A stretch of 12,158 bases of DNA from JAJTFW01 sp046160245. Lineage in GTDB: Bacteria > Bacteroidota > Bacteroidia > AKYH767-A > OLB10. Shown piece by piece: positions 6,658 through 12,158 of this stretch. Made by a program: the position numbers and the translations under genes. Below the pieces are notes generated by a model. That model was not told the origin of the DNA, did no database searches, and worked only from the letters and a program-made list of their open reading frames with translations. Every line of letters begins with the position of its first letter. Position 1 is the first letter of the stretch. The stretch spans positions 1-12,158 of the forward strand of contig JBJXGU010000274.1 of the NCBI GenBank assembly GCA_046160245.1, given 5' to 3'.

Positions 6658-7125
6658 ATGAAAACGATGAAAAAGATCTTCCTATTGTGCCTTATCTTGG
6701 GTTTTACTTATACGAACTCTTCTGCTCAAGTTGAGGGGGAACCCACTCCGGCTTCCTTAAGTAGTGAGCCGCAAGTTACTTATGCTTCTTTGTTAAGCAG
6801 ATTAGTAGTGAATTTATCGAAAGACGCTTATACGGATAAGTTCCTGCCCTTCATTACCAAATGGAATCCCGATAATTCGACAAAAGCACAAGCTCTTGAT
6901 GTAATAAAAAATCTGGAATTTAACTTAAAGACTTTACATTTCAAGCCTGAATGGAAAAAGAATCAATTGAAATGGAGGGAAAAAATTTCCAACACTACTG
7001 AGAAAACGGATATTGCTCTTTTGTTGAAAGAACTCGAAGCTAATATGCAACCTAGTGCATTTGAAAAAACATGGTCTGCAGATCGTGCTAAATGGTTAGT
7101 GGATGTTGATGCTTATTTAAAATAG
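6658..7125 (+). CDS. Exported protein of unknown function
   Basis: Not recognised. 155 residues with a Sec signal (MKTMKKIFLLCLILGFTY, probable cleavage after SSAQ, residue 24), so the mature protein of about 131 residues is periplasmic or outer-surface. No lipobox Cys and no further membrane segment. The mature part starts with a low-complexity, Pro/Ser-rich stretch (EGEPTPASLSSEPQ), then looks mainly helical with regularly placed Trp/Lys: KFLPFITKWNP, FKPEWKKNQLKWREKI, FEKTWSADRAKWLVDVDAYLK. The recurring W-x(3-6)-K-W pattern may mark an internal helix repeat. The start is ATG 6658; ATG 6667 is an alternative that would shorten the N-region by three residues. Divergent from the META lipoprotein; the two may share a control region (6560-6657). 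Confidence 0.8.
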   Translation: MKTMKKIFLLCLILGFTYTNSSAQVEGEPTPASLSSEPQVTYASLLSRLVVNLSKDAYTDKFLPFITKWNPDNSTKAQALDVIKNLEFNLKTLHFKPEWKKNQLKWREKISNTTEKTDIALLLKELEANMQPSAFEKTWSADRAKWLVDVDAYLK

Positions 7126-7231
7126 TTTGATTTTTCCTGACTTTTCGACTTCTCTTATTGAGTTAAAAATTTCTAGCAAAGATTTCTATTATCAATTCCA
7201 AATTTCACTTGACAAATATAATTTTATAATT

Positions 7232-7275
7232 CCCTCTCCCCTGGAGAGGTCGCGAAGCCTCGCGAAGGGAGAGGC
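7232..7275. repeat. Compound palindrome containing TCGCGAAGCCTCGCGA
   Basis: Perfect hairpin CCTCTCC (7233-7239), loop CCT, GGAGAGG (7243-7249), followed by the near-palindrome TCGCGAAGCCTCGCGA (7250-7265) and a second GGGAGAGG (7267-7274) that can also pair with CCTCTCCC at 7233-7240. Two mutually exclusive foldings are therefore possible. The 16-mer is present in exact reverse complement at 11867-11882. Confidence 0.65.
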
Positions 7276-7346
7276 TTGAACATTAATTTGACTATCATCT
7301 GTTTTTCATTCGAGCATTAGCTTTTAAACGGTGGAATTTTTCTCGC

Positions 7347-7392
7347 AACCCTCGGCAAGCTCAGGTTAAAAAGGTGCGGAGGCGCTAAGGTC
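7347..7392 (+). repeat. GCAAGCTCAGG element followed by a GGAGGCGCTAAGGTC element
   Basis: AACCCTCGGCAAGCTCAGGTT (7347-7367) is an imperfect version of the hairpin at 6080-6102 read on the opposite strand. GGAGGCGCTAAGGTC (7378-7392) is the reverse complement of 6008-6022 with one mismatch. Both lie in the 420-bp convergent gap 7126-7545, which contains no supported gene. Confidence 0.55.
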
Positions 7393-7412
7393 TTTCGCTA
7401 AACTTTCTCGCT

Positions 7413-7458
7413 CCCATCAGCAAGCTCAGGATGACCCATCAGCAAGCTCAGGGTGATG
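7413..7458 (+). repeat. Tandem CCCATCAGCAAGCTCAGG repeat
   Basis: Two exact 18-bp copies, 7413-7430 and 7435-7452, with a 22-bp period. The second copy can fold with CATCA (7437-7441) pairing TGATG (7454-7458). Same core, GCAAGCTCAGG, as the elements at 6080-6102 and 7347-7367. Confidence 0.65.
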
Positions 7459-7466
7459 AGCAGATT

Positions 7467-7485
7467 TTCACAAAGGACACAAGGG
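7467..7485 (-). repeat. Diverged CTTTGTG-type repeat
   Basis: TTCACAAAGGACACAAGGG reads CCCTTGTGTCCTTTGTGAA on the minus strand, a relative of CTCTGTGTCCTCCGTGAA at 5780-5797 in the opposite orientation. Confidence 0.4.
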
Positions 7486-7545
7486 AATTTAATTGTGAAA
7501 AGAGCGAAGATGATGAAGAAATAATACCAATACTAAAAGAAATCG

Positions 7546-8241
7546 TTAGTCCTTCGATTCGTCTTTTTTCTCATCACTATCCTTTTTTGTTTTCGCCTTT
7601 CCAAGAAGAAACCCTACAGTGATGTAATACCCGGAATATTTGGAGTCGAAGCCATAAAATTTATTTTTATCGAAGGCTTCGGTGAATCCTTGTGTAAAGC
7701 CGGCTTCGATGGTAACCAAGTAAATATCGAGTCCAATAGCTGCATCTAAATTGAAAGATCCATTTTCAAAGTTTCGAGTATCTACGTTTATTTCAGTTCC
7801 TTTATTGGATGCTCCTACAATAAAATCATACGTTGGACCAGCCATCATTCTTAGTTTGAATAATCTTTTATTGATGGGATTAAAACCGATGAGTGCTTTT
7901 GCTTTGATGGACGTGCGGATAAGTTTATCGGCATAGTACGAAACGGAAAGCACAGTATCATTTACACCCAAAATAGTTTCCTTAATGTTGGCTAACGACA
8001 CGCTTTTAGAATAAAACACTCCAGGTTGAAAATATATTTTGTTACCAATTCGCATATCTACACCACTCATCACACCGATCTCAGCAGAAAAACTCCCTTC
8101 TACTATTGTGTTTACATCTTTGTATTTCGCCTTATCAATACTAAGTATACTTATTCCCGCTTGAGGATTAAAACGGATTTGTGCCTGGCCCATCAGTGAG
8201 ATTAGGAACAACAAGAACAGGATTGATATTTTTTTTTCCAT
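7546..8241 (-). CDS. Outer-membrane beta-barrel protein (PF13568-like)
   Basis: Probable small outer-membrane barrel of 231 residues. The ATG at 8241 gives a good signal peptide, KKISILFLLFLISLMGQA, with cleavage before QIRFNPQAG; the upstream ATG at 8265 only adds eight residues in front. The mature part has alternating hydrophobic/polar strands with turns typical of the Bacteroidota outer-membrane beta-barrel domain: FNPQAGISIL, SFSAEIGVMSGVDMRIG, IYFQPGVFYSKS, TSIKAKALIGFNP, FKLRMMAGPTYDFIVG, NLDAAIGLDIYLVTIEAGF and YYITVGFLLG. After the last strand comes a charged tail (KAKTKKDSDEKKDESKD) that would face the periplasm. No specific substrate or partner can be inferred. It lies 46 bp after the EamA transporter on the same strand and may have its own promoter. 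Confidence 0.85.
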   Translation of the reverse strand: MEKKISILFLLFLISLMGQAQIRFNPQAGISILSIDKAKYKDVNTIVEGSFSAEIGVMSGVDMRIGNKIYFQPGVFYSKSVSLANIKETILGVNDTVLSVSYYADKLIRTSIKAKALIGFNPINKRLFKLRMMAGPTYDFIVGASNKGTEINVDTRNFENGSFNLDAAIGLDIYLVTIEAGFTQGFTEAFDKNKFYGFDSKYSGYYITVGFLLGKAKTKKDSDEKKDESKD

Positions 8242-8249
8242 AGTACTTG

Positions 8250-8278
8250 TAAAAATAAGAATCAAAATTTGTCCTCAA
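8250..8278 (-). promoter_or_regulatory. Weak promoter candidate for the barrel protein gene
   Basis: On the minus strand TTG (8278-8276) is followed, 18 bp later, by TATTTTTA (8257-8250), a one-mismatch form of TAnnTTTG, ending 8 bp before the ATG at 8241. The spacing is about right, but the sequence is AT-rich and the leader would be very short. Confidence 0.25.
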
Positions 8279-8287
8279 CCAACTTTA

Positions 8288-9193
8288 TCAAGATTTATTC
8301 AACATCTTATACCGTTGCATGCCTCGATTCACCAGATATACACCCAGAACTGTGATGCACATAGCCATCAAACTACGTTGACTAATTTGCTCATTCAAAA
8401 ACATCCATCCTAAGAAAACAGCCACGATTGGATTTACATAAGCATAAACGGATACTTGTTGTGCTGGCAACTCTCGCATGGCATAAACGAATAAAGTATA
8501 TCCTATGATGGATCCTACGATCACCAAATATAACATCGACCACCAACCGGGCATCGTTGTTGGCAATTGAGATGCTTCTCCTCTTGCCAATCCAACAACA
8601 GCAGTGATGGATCCACATAAAAACATTTGGAGTCCGGCCGTAATTACTGGACTAAGACTAATCGGATACTTTTTCATGTGTATACTTCCAATGGATCCAT
8701 TGATAACACCTCCAATCAAGAAAATTAATCCCACTTGAAATAAATTACTTCCTTCAATAAAAAGATTATCATAAAAAATTAGAAACTGCCCTAAGAAACC
8801 AACGATGATTCCGGTAAGTGCAAGTGCTGGTGTTTTTTCAGATGGATTCCAGAGGCGTGTAATTAACAAGATCCAAAGAGGGAATGCGGCGTTAAACAAT
8901 GCTGCAATTCCACTATCGATGGTTTGCTCTGCAAGCACAAGAAATAGATTACCACCCGGAAAAATAAACAAACCACTCACCAGCAAACGTTTCAAATCTT
9001 GTTTGCTTACTTGAATTTTTTTTCCTCTTGCCAAAAACCAGATCAAGATAGAACCTCCTGCAATCATAAAACGAATTCCTGAATACAAGAAAGGCGGAAA
9101 ATGTTCGTCCATCCCAATACGAATGGCGAGATAGGTGGTTCCCCAAATAAAACAAAGTGCGCCTAATGCGGCATATGGTTTCCAGTGTGACAT
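8288..9193 (-). CDS. EamA/DMT-family transporter, YedA-like
   Basis: Inner-membrane drug/metabolite transporter superfamily protein, 301 residues with ten predicted membrane segments in two EamA repeats (about 7-142 and 152-291). Diagnostic segments are ALCFIWGTTYLAIRIGMD near the start, PFLYSGIRFMIAGG, SGIAALFNAAFPLW in the first half, and GSIIGYTLFVYAMRELPA, then SVYAYVNPIVAVFLGW in the second. These resemble E. coli YedA closely in pattern. The family mostly exports amino acids, purines or other metabolites; the substrate cannot be read from the sequence. The start ATG is 11 bp after the stop of the upstream permease gene, so it probably shares its transcript. Confidence 0.93.
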   Translation of the reverse strand: MSHWKPYAALGALCFIWGTTYLAIRIGMDEHFPPFLYSGIRFMIAGGSILIWFLARGKKIQVSKQDLKRLLVSGLFIFPGGNLFLVLAEQTIDSGIAALFNAAFPLWILLITRLWNPSEKTPALALTGIIVGFLGQFLIFYDNLFIEGSNLFQVGLIFLIGGVINGSIGSIHMKKYPISLSPVITAGLQMFLCGSITAVVGLARGEASQLPTTMPGWWSMLYLVIVGSIIGYTLFVYAMRELPAQQVSVYAYVNPIVAVFLGWMFLNEQISQRSLMAMCITVLGVYLVNRGMQRYKMLNKS

Positions 9194-9204
9194 TGAATAT
9201 TGTT

Positions 9205-10449
9205 TTACTCAGTGGCTAAACGTTGATCAGAAATTCGACGAACAATATTCTTAGAGGTATAAGAGGCTGCCAACCATCCTATGACCATCACAATTCCCAT
9301 CACAATTAAAAAATCGCCGAGTTGCATATCCACAGGATACGCCTCCACAACAAAACCTTCTCCGCCTCCAATTTTTACCAAACCGAAATATTGCTGGAGA
9401 CCACAAAGTATTGCTCCCATTGTCATTCCAACAAAAGCACCACCTACAGAGATTACTAATCCTTCTAATAAAAAAATGCGTTGTGCTAATTTTAAATCGG
9501 CACCCATGTGATACAAGGTTTGCAAGTCGTCGCGTTTATCGAGAATCAACATGGTTAATGTACCAAACAAATTGAACGCTGCGATCATCAAAATAAATCC
9601 GAGGATAATATACACGGCAATTTTTTCTGCTCCAATTACTTTAAATAAAAAATCATGTTGCATCAGTCGATCTTTCACGGTGAATTCGCTGCCCAAACTA
9701 CTTTGCAACTGCGCCATCACCTTTTTCGAGTCATCATCATTTTTCAATTTAATTTCAAATGCAGAAATCTGTTTGTTGTTTCCGGCTAAGTCATACATGA
9801 AACGCAGAGGAGCTAAAACGTACTTCGCATCAAAATCTTGCTGCACGCTAAAGATTCCGGATGCTACCATCGTTCTTTGAATGAATGCGTCGGACGGATC
9901 CAACATCACAACACCGGGATCGATGCCACGTTGTGGTATAAAAATATTTACTTGATTCAATAAATCGTTGGGCCGAATTCCCATCGAGTAGGCGATTTGT
10001 GCTCCTGGAATCATAAAGTTCACATCGCCACTTTCTAAGATTGGATCTCCTTCCAAAAGTTTATCTTTAATCTCACTCGTCTTGAAAAAAGAATTACTTA
10101 CTCCTTTCAACGTCACTACATATTGTCGATCCATATACCGCAAGAGTGCGTTATCTTCTTTTACAAAAGTGATGAGGGCAACACCGGGATGTTTTTCTAT
10201 TGTATGAATAATTTTATCAGTGGGTTCAAAACTTCTTCCGCTTGCGTTTTGAATTTTAATATCGGGATCGAAGGAGTTGTACATCTCCATCACTAAATTT
10301 CCAAAGCCATTAAAAACAGAAAGCACCACAACGAGTCCGAAAGTACCTACGGCTACTCCCAACACACTTATCCAACTTATTACATTAATAAGGTGATGCG
10401 ATTTTTTCGCAAAGAGGTAACGCCGGGTTATGGTCCAGGCTAAGCTCAT
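9205..10449 (-). CDS. LolC/LolE-type ABC transporter permease (FtsX family)
   Basis: Inner-membrane permease of 414 residues, the usual length for LolC/LolE, which extract lipoproteins from the inner membrane and hand them to the periplasmic carrier. Layout: N-terminal TM at about 21-46 (ISWISVLGVAVGTFGLVVV), a MacB-type periplasmic domain at about 47-270, then three TMs at about 277-301, 322-350 and 379-397 forming the FtsX domain. DKRDDLQTLYHMGA (304-317) corresponds to the family's coupling-helix region. The start is ATG 10449, 3 nt after the methyltransferase stop; a TTG directly before it is a less likely start. The partner ATPase (LolD) is not in the window. An rbfA-permease neighbourhood is familiar in Bacteroidota; here a methyltransferase gene sits between. 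Assignment to lipoprotein release rather than another FtsX-type role is inference. Confidence 0.88.
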   Translation of the reverse strand: MSLAWTITRRYLFAKKSHHLINVISWISVLGVAVGTFGLVVVLSVFNGFGNLVMEMYNSFDPDIKIQNASGRSFEPTDKIIHTIEKHPGVALITFVKEDNALLRYMDRQYVVTLKGVSNSFFKTSEIKDKLLEGDPILESGDVNFMIPGAQIAYSMGIRPNDLLNQVNIFIPQRGIDPGVVMLDPSDAFIQRTMVASGIFSVQQDFDAKYVLAPLRFMYDLAGNNKQISAFEIKLKNDDDSKKVMAQLQSSLGSEFTVKDRLMQHDFLFKVIGAEKIAVYIILGFILMIAAFNLFGTLTMLILDKRDDLQTLYHMGADLKLAQRIFLLEGLVISVGGAFVGMTMGAILCGLQQYFGLVKIGGGEGFVVEAYPVDMQLGDFLIVMGIVMVIGWLAASYTSKNIVRRISDQRLATE

Positions 10450-10452
10450 CAA

Positions 10453-11262
10453 TTATTTCCAGGCTTTCACGATGAGACCAGTACCGGTGGGATGCTTCAT
10501 CATCACATCCATCCAGTTTAACAAAAAGGCAAAAGGATAGGTGATCAAATAATAAAATGGTAAGATCACAAAAAACAATTTCGTTGCACCGAGCATGAGA
10601 ATAGGATATTTCATCGACAACCTCCATGAAATTTTTCCCGGTGTTCCGTATTGATAGCGTGCTTCTACTTTTGTGAATCCTGCAGAGCGCAATTTATCTT
10701 CAATCTCTTTGATATTATATCCATCGCGCACATGCTCTTCGATAAAAGAACTTTCTTCGTCTCCATGCACATCGGAGCCCCCTTGATCGCTGGGTGTGGA
10801 GATGAGCAGCATGCCGCCGGGTTTTAGCGATGCATTTATATTTTTAAATACTTGCACATCTTCCAAAATATGCTCCATCACATCCACTGAAATAGCCAAA
10901 TCATAACGGTTAGCATCTACGTAAGTGGTAAGATCATCCACCACAAATTTTACTTTTTCTCCTGCGCCAATCTGCTTAAAAAAGGTATTGCAGTCAGCCA
11001 CTTGCTCTTCCTTGACATCCACGGCTAAAATTGTTGCATCGGGAAGTCGGCGATTGAGCCATAAAGAATGTTGACCATAGCCTGCGCCGGCGTCCAAGAT
11101 AGCAGCCTTGGCGGGAGCTTGTTTAATCCAGGTTTTTAATTCTTTGTGTACATGCCATGCTCTCAACAGAAGTAAGTCGAGTAGTTGGTAGAATGTCTTT
11201 CTTAAGAAGGGAGATTTATTAAAAACATTCCCGAGACTGCGCTTTATCGGATCGTATTGCAT
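10453..11262 (-). CDS. Class I SAM-dependent methyltransferase
   Basis: 269 residues. The Rossmann methyltransferase core lies at about 50-160: motif I ILDAGAGYG (55-63) for S-adenosylmethionine, acidic Asp in LAVDVKEEQV (79-88), VVDDL (107-111), YDLAISVDVMEHI (120-132) and LKPGGMLLISTP (146-157). It belongs to the methyltransferase 11/UbiE-like group; the methylated substrate is not evident. Two unusual parts: a hydrophobic N-terminal helix (FLRKTFYQLLDLLLL, 19-33), and a C-terminal hydrophobic region (219-249, ILMLGATKLFFVILPF then YLITYPFAFLL) that could form a membrane hairpin or bind a lipid substrate. Its stop is 3 nt before the LolC-like start, so the two are probably coupled. It lies 182 bp after rbfA, so it may start a new transcript. 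Confidence 0.9.
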   Translation of the reverse strand: MQYDPIKRSLGNVFNKSPFLRKTFYQLLDLLLLRAWHVHKELKTWIKQAPAKAAILDAGAGYGQHSLWLNRRLPDATILAVDVKEEQVADCNTFFKQIGAGEKVKFVVDDLTTYVDANRYDLAISVDVMEHILEDVQVFKNINASLKPGGMLLISTPSDQGGSDVHGDEESSFIEEHVRDGYNIKEIEDKLRSAGFTKVEARYQYGTPGKISWRLSMKYPILMLGATKLFFVILPFYYLITYPFAFLLNWMDVMMKHPTGTGLIVKAWK

Positions 11263-11372
11263 CGGCTGCGAAGGTACTAATACCGACGCTACATTTGAAA
11301 TAGTCTAACAAATTAACCAACCGATCTGGTCAAAACCTATACATCATACTGTAAATTCATGGTAGGTCGGTA

Positions 11373-11416
11373 TGATACTTAAAATATTGGATAACCTATT
11401 CATCCAATTGGTATCA
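11373..11416. repeat. Interrupted inverted repeat after rbfA
   Basis: Outer arms TGATAC (11373-11378) and GTATCA (11411-11416), inner arms ATTGGAT (11386-11392) and ATCCAAT (11402-11408), with a 9-bp loop and an asymmetric internal loop. It lies about 30-70 bp beyond the rbfA stop in the 182-bp gap before the methyltransferase. No T-run follows on the minus strand, so it is not a standard terminator; it could be an RNA-processing structure or an operator. The gap 11263-11444 is otherwise without features. Confidence 0.45.
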
Positions 11417-11444
11417 AAAGGGTATATAGAGGCGAAATGAACGA

Positions 11445-11819
11445 TTAAGAATCCGAAGAATCTTCAGCAGGAGGAATATCGATCGATTTAAAAATGGCAT
11501 CCATCTTATCGGAATAATCGAGGCTATCGTCAATAAAAAATTCGAGTTCTGGAACGATGCGCGCTTGCTTGCCAATTTTTTTTCCCAAATGAAAACGCAC
11601 TGTTGCATTATGCTTCTTCAGTGCCTTTAGAATTTCTAATGGTTTTTGAGCTTTAAAAACACTAAGGTGCACACGCGCCAAACTCAGATCGGGAGTAATC
11701 TTCACATGAGTGACCGTAACGAAATGGGGACCATACCAATCTTTCCCGTCCCTCAAGAAGAGCTCCCCCAATTCTTTCTGAATGAGTTTTGCATATTTAA
11801 GCTGGCGTACTGAATCCAT
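11445..11819 (-). CDS. rbfA: 30S ribosome-binding factor RbfA
   Basis: Cytoplasmic assembly factor that binds the 30S subunit and assists 16S rRNA 5'-end maturation and cold adaptation. 124 residues, normal length, single KH-like fold. Recognisable stretches are RQLKYAKLIQKELGELFL at the start, VTVTHVKITPDLSLARVHLSVF (34-55), RFHLGKKIGKQARI (75-88) and VPELEFFIDDSLDYSDKMD (89-107), which match the family's R-x-L-x(6)-R-x-x-PEL-x-F-x-x-D pattern. The tail is acidic (PAEDSSDS). The start ATG at 11819 is the only one that gives the conserved N-terminus. A TAAATTTG box ends 4 bp before it. A repeat array occupies the DNA upstream. Confidence 0.96.
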   Translation of the reverse strand: MDSVRQLKYAKLIQKELGELFLRDGKDWYGPHFVTVTHVKITPDLSLARVHLSVFKAQKPLEILKALKKHNATVRFHLGKKIGKQARIVPELEFFIDDSLDYSDKMDAIFKSIDIPPAEDSSDS

Positions 11820-11823
11820 AGGG

Positions 11824-11831
11824 CAAATTTA
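11824..11831 (-). promoter_or_regulatory. Candidate -7 box directly before rbfA
   Basis: On the minus strand TAAATTTG matches TAnnTTTG and ends only 4 bp before the rbfA ATG. If used, the transcript would be leaderless or nearly so. No TTG -33 element is visible at normal spacing, and the site borders the repeat array, so confidence is low. Confidence 0.3.
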
Positions 11832-11941
11832 CGAGATTATTGGATAGGAGAATTGGTGGATTGGTGTCGCGAGGCTTCGCGATGGTGAATTGGTGAATTG
11901 GCGAGTTGGCAAATTGGCAAATTGGTGTCGCGAGGCTTCGC

Positions 11942-11973
11942 CCAGAAGTCTGTACGAAGTACTGTACTTCTGG
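11942..11973. repeat. Array hairpin, copy 1
   Basis: Arms CCAGAAGT and ACTTCTGG (8 bp, 9 with the flanking C and G), a 2x3 internal loop, then GTAC-GAA-GTAC, a 4-bp stem with a GAA triloop. Identical to the copies at 12024-12055 and 12098-12129. An alternative hairpin GAAGTAC-T-GTACTTC lies within it. Confidence 0.8.
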
Positions 11974-12023
11974 GGTGAATTGGCGAGTTGGCAAATTGGC
12001 AAATTGGTGTCGCGAGGCTTCGC

Positions 12024-12055
12024 CCAGAAGTCTGTACGAAGTACTGTACTTCTGG
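12024..12055. repeat. Array hairpin, copy 2
   Basis: Base-for-base identical to 11942-11973, in the same orientation. Confidence 0.8.
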
Positions 12056-12097
12056 GGTGAATTGGCAAATTGGCAAATTGGTGTCGCGAGGCTTCGC

Positions 12098-12129
12098 CCA
12101 GAAGTCTGTACGAAGTACTGTACTTCTGG
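12098..12129. repeat. Array hairpin, copy 3
   Basis: Base-for-base identical to 11942-11973, in the same orientation. Followed by only one 8-bp unit before the array breaks off. Confidence 0.8.
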
Positions 12130-12158
12130 GGTGAATTGGTGTCGCGAGGTTGATGTTC

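Larger units (their letters stand above)
11851..12149 (+). repeat. Nested repeat array: 50-bp core plus variable 8-bp units
   Basis: An array built from two levels. Level one is an 8-bp unit, AATTGGYR (AATTGGCA, AATTGGTG, AATTGGCG, with variants AGTTGGCA and GATTGGTG). Level two is a 50-bp core: TCGCGAGGCTTCGC (14 bp), a 32-bp hairpin, and GGTG. Cores start at 11928, 12010 and 12084 and are followed by 4, 3 and 1 eight-bp units, giving spacings of 82, 74 and 58 bp, exactly 50+8n. A first, short core at 11867 (TCGCGAGGCTTCGCGATGGTG) lacks the hairpin and is followed by five 8-bp units. A final core at 12142 breaks off after TCGCGAGG. Core copies are identical, which indicates recent duplication. 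No coding function. Confidence 0.9.

Noticed and set aside
7431..7622. 63-codon plus-strand frame
   Set aside because: Starts in the CAGCAAGCTCAGG tandem repeat and ends antisense to the beta-barrel gene; no protein-like character.
11829..12076. Overlapping minus-strand reading frames of 65-79 codons
   Set aside because: They lie wholly or mostly in the repeat array. The repeat has no stop in any minus frame, and unit lengths of 82, 74 and 58 bp rotate the frame, so the same peptides (SGRSLATPICQFANSP) appear in all frames. This is a by-product of the repeat, not coding.
11867..12149. CRISPR array
   Set aside because: The segments between repeats are themselves repeats of an 8-mer, not unique spacers; spacings vary in steps of 8, and no cas genes are nearby.

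Overview
The window looks like an ordinary chromosomal stretch of a member of the Bacteroidota. The grounds are low-GC coding sequence, a lack of clear Shine-Dalgarno sites, several TAnnTTTG-type -7 boxes, Bacteroidota-style families (PF13568-like outer-membrane barrel, META-domain lipoprotein, an rbfA/LolC-type permease neighbourhood), and gaps filled with short high-copy-looking repeats. No tRNA, rRNA, CRISPR array or transposase was seen. I cannot name the genus.

Layout. (1) 1-3861, plus strand: a YbhFSR-like ABC exporter. It has two ATPase halves (the first cut by the window edge) and two ABC-2 permeases. E. coli YbhF is one tandem-ATPase protein; here the halves lie in the same frame, separated by a single TAA, and the second starts with TTG. 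The second half also seems to have lost its natural tail to a +1 frameshift. (2) 3862-4184: a gap with three degraded direct repeats. (3) 4185-5775, plus: xseA and xseB, the two subunits of exonuclease VII, overlapping by 8 bp. (4) 5776-7545: a divergent pair, a META-domain lipoprotein (minus) and an unrecognised exported 155-residue protein (plus). On both sides are convergent gaps in which three repeat families occur inverted and in mirror order. (5) 7546-11819, minus: rbfA, a class I methyltransferase, a LolC/LolE-type permease, an EamA-family (YedA-like) transporter and an outer-membrane barrel protein. The middle three are tightly spaced and probably form an operon. (6) 11820-12158: a nested repeat array upstream of rbfA, in which a 50-bp core with a 32-bp hairpin alternates with variable numbers of an 8-bp unit.

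How the genes relate. Region 1 encodes one export machine; its periplasmic adaptor and outer-membrane channel, if present, lie outside the window. XseA and XseB form one enzyme. Region 5 mixes 30S maturation (RbfA), probable lipoprotein or envelope transport and a metabolite exporter, with no common pathway visible.

I see no convincing new multi-gene system. The points most worth a second look are the split and asymmetric ATPase pair, the probable frameshift at its end, the modular array at the right edge with a 16-mer shared with a gap 4.6 kb away, and the three-family mirror arrangement around the META gene pair.
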